This document shows, piece by piece, positions 58,036-64,000 of a stretch of DNA of 64,000 bases; position 1 is the first letter of the stretch; the number at the start of each line of letters is the position of its first letter. The stretch comes from Benincasa hispida (taxonomy: Eukaryota; Streptophyta; Magnoliopsida; Cucurbitales; Cucurbitaceae): contig NC_052349.1 of NCBI RefSeq assembly GCF_009727055.1, forward strand, positions 45,549,776-45,613,775. The letters run 5' to 3'. The position numbers and the translations under genes are program-made. The notes beneath the pieces were generated by a model that was not told the DNA's origin, did not search any database, and was given only the letters and a program-made list of their open reading frames with translations.

Positions 58036-59204
58036 GGGGGCGTTTGACGCACGATAAAATCAGAGAGTTGAGTTGAGTTGAGTTGAGTTGGTAATTATTA
58101 TCTGGAGAGTTAAATTATTTGGAGAGTTACATTGTCTGTGTTTAGCGTGCAGAGTTGAGTTGAGTTAATAAGTATTATCTATGTTTGGATGCTGAGTTGA
58201 GTTGAGTTGGGGTATCTGGTATTGTTTTTATAAATGAAATTGATTGTTGTTTTTTTTTTTTTTGCTATTGTTGATTTTAATTTTCAACTATACACATATT
58301 TTTCTAACTTTTTTGAGATAAAAACAAAAAAACTTTCGATTCTTTTCCATTCTCGAAGCATAACAAATTCTCTACAAAATATTCATTGAACTTTTGTTTA
58401 TGAAACAATGATAAGACGTTGTATGTAATATTTTTTAGATCTAAGAAAAAAATGAAATAGAAGAAGAATAATTAGATCTAAAAGAATAGCCATAGAAAGA
58501 AAATAAAAAAAGAGATTGGAAGAGTTGAGAAAGAAAAGAGAGAATAAAATCCATACGAGCCAAACAGAGAAAGAAGAGAGAAAATGAAAATGAACTAGAC
58601 GGCGAAAGAAGAGAGAAGATGAGAAAAGGGGAGTAAATGTAAAGTGAGCATGAGAGAGAGAAACGACAAAGTAAGTGAGGGAGTTGGGAGAGGAATGAAA
58701 ACACATGGAAAATGGGTGAGAGTGAGAGTGATAAAATGGTGGGTAATTAAACCGCCGTTTTATTTTTATTAGTGGTCATCGAAGTTGGGCACACGAAGGT
58801 GGTAGGCAGAGTATGTCGCCGAAGTTTCTTGTGCGAAGGTAGTCGTTAGAGTTGCTAGAGTTGTCGTCGGAGGTGGTTGGTGGAGTCCGAAGTTCTTTGT
58901 TGAAGTTGGTCGTGTGAATGTGGAAGTCAGAGTTTTCTTTACCAAGGTGGTTGTTGGAGTGTTGTTGGAGGTGGTTGCTGGTGCTCGAAGTTGGTCATCA
59001 AAGTTGGCCACCCAGAGTATGTCGTAGAAGTGTGGAAGCAGTAATCTGCAACGGAGACCGATGGGTGAAACCAGTAAAAACATTGGACGAGAAGAGAATT
59101 GGGAAGAGTTGGGTTGAGTTGGCAACATTTAAAATTGGTTATCAAATATTGAGTTGGTAAAAAATATCAATTCAACTCAACTCTCCTTAGTTGTCAAACA
59201 CCCC
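58036..59204. mobile_element. non-autonomous DNA transposon, PIF/Harbinger-like
   Basis: The ends are inverted: GGGGGCGTTTGAC on the left, and GGGGTGTTTGAC as the complement of the right. Each is flanked by TTA (58033-58035, 59205-59207), the usual 3-bp target of PIF/Harbinger elements. Subterminal GTTGA repeats occur at both ends (58068-58090 and 58152-58215 on the left; the complement CAACTCAACTCTCC on the right). Inside lie a purine-rich tract (58440-58740) and GTTGGAG/GTCGAAG-type short repeats (58780-59030). No transposase frame is present. Length is 1169 bp. Confidence 0.78.
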
Positions 59205-59207
59205 TTA

Positions 59208-59236
59208 AAATATAGATAACTTGATAATATATTATA

Positions 59237-59267
<31 letters not shown>

Positions 59268-59497
59268 AACAAGAAAATTCAACTAGTAACAAGAGCAAGA
59301 ATTTGGACCAAAGGTTGTAAAATTAAAAATTTAAAAAGGTAGGTCAAGTTTTTCATGGAGCTTTATGTAATGGGTCATGGTGCAGTCCAGTCTTCTCCCG
59401 GCAAAATTTCCAGTTGAACTGGAATTGCTTGCCGCTAACGAGAAACGACGAACAATATGAAAAGGGAAGCCGAGGAGAAACAATAAAGCTTCGAGAA
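59208..59497 (+). promoter_or_regulatory. upstream region of the PPR gene
   Basis: Contains an AT-rich TATATATATAA and A-run (59231-59266), which may include a TATA element. A further in-frame ATG at 59414 opens the same reading frame 28 codons earlier. Confidence 0.4.
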
Positions 59498-62400
59498 ATG
59501 ATGAAATTATTAAGAATGGGAATTTCGAATCAGCGTTCAATGAAATTGTTGCTCCATTTGAAACTTTGTTGGCGCCGATACTCAACCAATTCCAATCTCG
59601 CCACTTGGTTCCACAAATACGTTGATAAATCCAATGTCCATTCATGGAACTCTGTCATCGCCGATTTGGCTCGCAGTGGCGATTCGGTTGAAGCCCTTCG
59701 AGCCTTTTCCTCTATGCGGAAGCTGGGCCTCACCCCCACTCGCTCCACTTTTCCCTGCGCCATCAAATCCTGTTCTGCTCTCTCCGATCTTCTTTCCGGC
59801 AGGATGTCTCACCAGCAAGCCCTTGTCTTCGGCTTCGAGACTGATCTCTTTGTCTCCTCCGCTCTTATCGACATGTACTCCAAATGTGGCCAGTTGAAGG
59901 ATGCACGAGCACTGTTCGACGAAATTCCCCTTCGAAATGTGGTCTCTTGGACGTCAATGATTACTGGGTAATCTAGTAATTGATGCTCTGTCCAAAAGCT
60001 TATGTTGATAGATTAGAGTAAAGTTGAACTTCTATTCTGATTCTTAACACTATCCTCACTTGTAGAGTTCAGACTCAAAGACCTTGTATCATGTTAAACC
60101 ATCAATGCACCTAAAAATTTGAGCTGATAAGTTGCTATATACGTAACTAACTTGAGAATTTAAATCTTGTTTCGTAACTATTTGGTTTTTGACAATTAAG
60201 TGTATCGAAGTTACTTCCACCTATGTGTTCCTATATTTTATTTTCTATTCTTCAAGGGTTCTTTGAAAACTAAAAATAGTTTTTAAAAACTTCTTTTTGT
60301 TTTTTGAATTTGGCAAAGAATTCAAATGTTTGCTAAGGCTTGCGGAAACATGAAAGCCCTTGTAAAGAAATCGTGAGAAAACAAGCACAACTTTCAAAAA
60401 CCAAAAATCAATTGGTATCAAACGGGACTTAAGTTGGTAGTTATGTCATCATATCTTTTATTCATACTTTTAACTCTCAGTTTTCACCATTTGAGTTTGA
60501 AGACACGACCATCAATACATGTCTTCCTCCTACTTGCTAAGAGGTTATGATAAATTTAATATTTTGTTCATATTCTCAATCCTCTTCTCATTTTTGGGTT
60601 TGAATTAGCATAATACTCACCAAGTGAATATCAATTGGAGAGGAAATGATGTTCTAGTAGTTATAGCGGCTCACATAACCTTGTTAAATTCCCAAGAGTT
60701 ATTTAAGTTGGTAGGTCTGAGAAAATTTTAATCTTGTATTCATACTCTTTGCAGGTATGTCCAAAATGAGCAAGCAGATAACGCATTGCTGCTTTTCAAG
60801 GACTTCCTGGAGGAGGAAACAGTGGTTGAAGATGGCAATGACGTGTCTCTTGATTCAGTTGTCATGGTTTCGGTTTTATCCGCCTGTTCTCAAGTATCAA
60901 GGAAGGGGATCACCGAAGGAATTCATGGCTTCGTGGTAAAGAAAGGCTTTGATGGGAGCGTTGGAGTTGGAAACACATTGATGGATGCGTATGCAAAATG
61001 TGGGCAGCCTTTGGTTTCTAGAAAGGTGTTTGATTGGATGGAAGAGAAAGATGAAATTTCTTGGAACTCAATGATTGCAGTGTATGCTCAAAGTGGGTTG
61101 TCTGGGGAGGCTTTGGAGGTTTTCCATGGAATGGTGAGGCATGTAGGTGTTCGTTACAATGCAGTTACACTATCGGCTGTTTTGTTGGCTTGCGCTCATG
61201 CTGGGGCATTGAGGGCTGGCAAGTGTATTCATGATCAGGTGATTATAATTCTCACCCATTGAACTTTTCGTTTAAATCTTATTTGTTTTATTAGTGGTCG
61301 GTAAAACCTTAAATTGTGCATAAAACCTTTTTTTTAATCCAACAATTGCAGGGATGGGTTGGTAATTAGTGTCTTTTCTAATGAGCTATGTGTTGGTGAG
61401 GCCATTTTAATTGATAGTAAGATACGTTTTTTTTTTCCCCATTTATTTAAGATTGTAAATAGATTGATTACGGGCAATAAGGACACGTATTTGGATTTTG
61501 GACCACCTTATAAAATTAATTAAAAACCAAATTAAAGTTGGTAAAATCTATCCCATTTAAACTGACCGGCTATTTCTCGCTCTTTTATTATTTAGAAAAT
61601 TAAATCCACCGGTAAATATATTTCAAATTGATTAAACAAAATTGATTTGATTGGTCTAGTTGGCTTTTAATGTGATGCCACAGGTAGTGGGCAAGGTATT
61701 GTATTTCAAAACTGACTCCAAATTTTATTTACTAATAGATGGAGAATTAGCCACAAGAACTAAAATGGTATTTTGTGAAAAGTAATGGGACTAAAATAAA
61801 GTACAGGAGTTTAGGACCGAAGATATGAATTTCAGCCGTTTTTCATTATAAAATTTGTCTGTCAATGTTGCAACTCTTCGCATTACCTAAGAAATGACAA
61901 TCTCTTATGCTTCGTCTTTTTTCTCCATTACTAACTGCTTTAAATGTCACAATCTCAGTACGAACAAATGATAATGTTTGGTCTGCTGATTCATGTAGGT
62001 AATAAAGATGAATTTGGAGGAAAACGTGTGTGTTGGTACATCCATAATTGACATGTATTGCAAATGTGGTAGAGTTGAAATGGCAAAGAAAACTTTTGAT
62101 CGTATGAAGGAAAAGAATGTTAAGTCATGGACGGCCATGGTTGCTGGTTATGGCATGCATGGCTGTGCCAAAGAAGCTCTCGACATCTTCTACAAGATGG
62201 TTCGGGCTGGAGTGAAGCCAAATTACATCACTTTCGTATCCGTTCTTGCTGCATGCAGCCATGCTGGTTTGGTAGAAGAAGGCTGGCACTGGTTTAATGC
62301 CATGAGGCATAAATATGATATTGAGCCGGGTATAGAGCATTACGGTTGCATGGTTGATCTTTTTGGACGAGCAGGATGCCTCAATGAGGCTTACAATTTA

Positions 62401-63042
62401 ATCAAGGGAATGAAGATGAGGCCGGATTTTGTAGTCTGGGGCTCTCTTCTTGGGGCTTGTAGAATCCACAAGAACGTGGACCTCGGCGAGATTGCCGCTC
62501 GAAAATTGTTTGAACTTGATCCAGATAATTGTGGGTACTATGTTTTACTTTCTAACCTCTATGCAGATGCTGGAAGATGGGCTGATGCCGAAAGAATGAG
62601 GATGCTAATGAAGAACCGTCAATTGGTTAAACCACCTGGCTTCAGTCTGGTTGAACTGAAAGGCAGAGTTCATGTTTTTCTGGTTGGAGATAACGAGCAT
62701 CCTCAGCATGAGATGATATACAAGTATTTGGAGAAACTAACCTTGGAGATTCAAAAGATAGGCTATGTGCCAAACATGACCTCAGTTCTTCATGATGTTG
62801 ATGAAGAGGAGAAAGAAATCATTTTAAGAGTTCACAGTGAGAAACTTGCTGTTGCCTTTGGAGTGATGAACTCTGCTCCTGGAACAACCATAAACATCAT
62901 TAAAAATCTTAGGGTCTGCGGAGACTGCCATACCGTCATTAAGTTAATTTCTAAACTTGTTCATCGAGACTTTGTGGTCCGAGATTCAAAGAGATTTCAT
63001 CATTTTAAGGATGGGGTATGTTCTTGCGGGGATTATTGGTGA
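59498..63042 (+). CDS. mitochondrial PPR protein, PLS class, E and DYW domains
   Basis: Three exons, 59498-59967, 60755-61238 and 61999-63042, give 665 residues. Donors GG|GT and CAG|GT and acceptors GCAG and GTAG join in frame (MITG|YVQN and HDQ|VIKM). The start is the first of two adjacent ATGs; the resulting Arg-rich, acid-free N-terminus ([14 protein letters not shown], then RRYSTNS) looks like a mitochondrial presequence. Repeats run from about residue 45 ([20 protein letters not shown]) to 500. The E region follows, then DYW from about 570: [10 protein letters not shown] (His597, Glu599), CGDC (Cys625, Cys628) and a terminal CGDYW. This family edits C to U in organelle RNA. It closely resembles Arabidopsis At3g26782 as I remember it. 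Confidence 0.93.
59968..60754 (+). other. intron 1 of the PPR gene
   Basis: 787 bp, GTAATC...TTTGCAG, with stops in all frames. It is phase 2 and splits a Gly codon. Confidence 0.88.
61239..61998 (+). other. intron 2 of the PPR gene
   Basis: 760 bp, GTGATT...CATGTAG, phase 0. Confidence 0.86.
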
Positions 63043-63511
63043 CACTTATTAAGGACTTGATTAAGTACTTTGAGTTGATTCGATTTAATCAGATTCTCTG
63101 CTGCGGGACGAAGCAAACGAGTGAGTGCTCTGGAAAGAGTCTAGTTATATTTGACTGGGTTTCCTATATGTTGATTTGATGGAAGATCAAAGCTGTCTTA
63201 GGCTTGCCTCCAAATTTTATCTTACTTGAAACTTTACATGCAGCTCAAAGCTACTCTACATATTGTTATCTGCTTAATCATATTGATCAATGTAATGAAT
63301 GCACACAAGGACGAAGCATCTGAACTGTAACTGAGCCTGGGCTCGAATCTCGATCTTATTAAACATGACATATGCTCAAAAGAAATCAGAAAAGAGCCAG
63401 CTCCATCGACTAGCTCCTTCAACTTCAATCAAATTTCAATTTCAGATCACAGGATTGAGTGTGTTTTGATTGAATGTGGAATGATCTGTTGTTGAGCCAC
63501 TGAAATTCAGG
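63043..63511. other. convergent intergenic region
   Basis: 469 bp between two convergent stop codons. It presumably holds both 3' UTRs. There is no ORF of note. Confidence 0.55.
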
Positions 63512-64000
63512 TCAAGAACAACCTCGCTTCAATAGTTTGTTTGAAATTGTTGCTGCCAGTCGTGATATTGGGGAGCGATATGGCTTCAACTTTTCTTTGG
63601 TGAATCTAAGAGAACTCTGGAGGGCACTCTTCTCACTCTTTAGGCATCGTATCTGTTGCTGAAGTTCTTTAATGGCTTCTCTCTTATCATTGTTTCTCCT
63701 AGTTAACTCCTCCTGATGCTGCAGATTTTCCTCCATGAGCATTGTCACTTGTGAGTTTAGTTCATTCCATCTACTCTCCCATCTATCAATAGCCACTGAT
63801 GGATGCACTTCTTTGACCTGTCGTATTTCGAGCTCGTTCATCTTTATTTCAGTATTATCTATTTCATCATGACCCCTGATTCTTCCATACATTGTATGGT
63901 CACTTACAACAATTTTATCAGAATTCTGTGTACACAGCTTACTTGAGACAACCAATTCATCTCTTAGCTTTATCAGGAACTCGTTGCTGAAGATGTCATA
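63512..64000 (-). CDS. C-terminal part of a coiled-coil protein (possibly NETWORKED/KIP1-like)
   Basis: An open minus-strand frame runs from the window edge (64000) to a stop at 63512, at least 162 codons; its start lies outside. The visible part begins YDIFSNEFLIKLRDELVVSS. The middle has RWESRWNELNSQVTMLMEEN and a heptad-rich coiled coil continuing through NDKREAIKELQQQIRCLKSE. It ends in a basic tail (LAATISNKLLKRGCS). The REAIKEL block followed by a leucine-rich coil resembles NETWORKED/KIP1-like actin-binding plant proteins, but the diagnostic NAB domain would be upstream of the window, so the family call is tentative. It could be another plant coiled-coil protein. Confidence 0.7.
   Translation of the reverse strand, partial: YDIFSNEFLIKLRDELVVSSKLCTQNSDKIVVSDHTMYGRIRGHDEIDNTEIKMNELEIRQVKEVHPSVAIDRWESRWNELNSQVTMLMEENLQHQEELTRRNNDKREAIKELQQQIRCLKSEKSALQSSLRFTKEKLKPYRSPISRLAATISNKLLKRGCS

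Noticed and set aside
58398..58706. Minus-strand ORF of about 100 codons, rich in Ser, Phe and Leu
   Set aside because: It is the complement of a purine-rich tract inside the Harbinger-like element, low in complexity and without domains.
58769..59128. Minus-strand ORF of 119 codons, Thr-rich
   Set aside because: It arises from short GTTGGAG/GTCGAAG repeats in the same transposon, with no family match.

Overview
The window is nuclear DNA from a flowering plant. The evidence is a DYW-type pentatricopeptide-repeat gene with GT-AG introns, a plant-type histidine-phosphatase gene, an arabinogalactan-like secreted peptide, a coiled-coil gene cut by the window end, and about 50 kb of nested plant LTR retrotransposons. 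A eudicot, possibly a cucurbit, is my guess from the general look of the genes and LTRs; nothing here proves the family.

Layout. 1-9966: 3' part of an Athila-like Ty3/gypsy element on the + strand. Its LTR holds a nested solo LTR (4670-6814), and its 3' non-coding end plus LTR are duplicated in tandem. 9967-32549: a decayed Ty1/copia element on the - strand. Its leader is split by a nearly complete Athila-like element (17444-28848, - strand) and its 5' LTR by a solo LTR (29794-31860). 32550-36204: the 3' half of a + strand copia element. 36325-38331 and 39445-42350: further - strand copia LTR pieces. 42429-51043: a + strand copia element with short LTRs, interrupted by an unidentified 0.7 kb block and by an internally deleted copia element (46574-49609).

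The right-hand 13 kb is genic. It holds a two-exon phosphoglycerate-mutase-like gene (51575-53510), a small AGP-like gene (54490-54807), an RNase H-like fragment split by a solo LTR (55675-57569), a Harbinger-like element (58036-59204), a three-exon DYW PPR gene (59498-63042), and, convergent to it, the 3' end of a coiled-coil gene (63512-64000, - strand). The host genes show no shared pathway; they are ordinary neighbours.

The most interesting signal is structural. Every Athila-like LTR here begins, directly after its polypurine tract, with a 10-bp stem closed by an invariant GAAA loop. The stem sequence differs between the LTRs while pairing is kept. Two single-N positions (23818, 28031) are flanked by exact 80- and 84-bp duplications and look like assembly joins.
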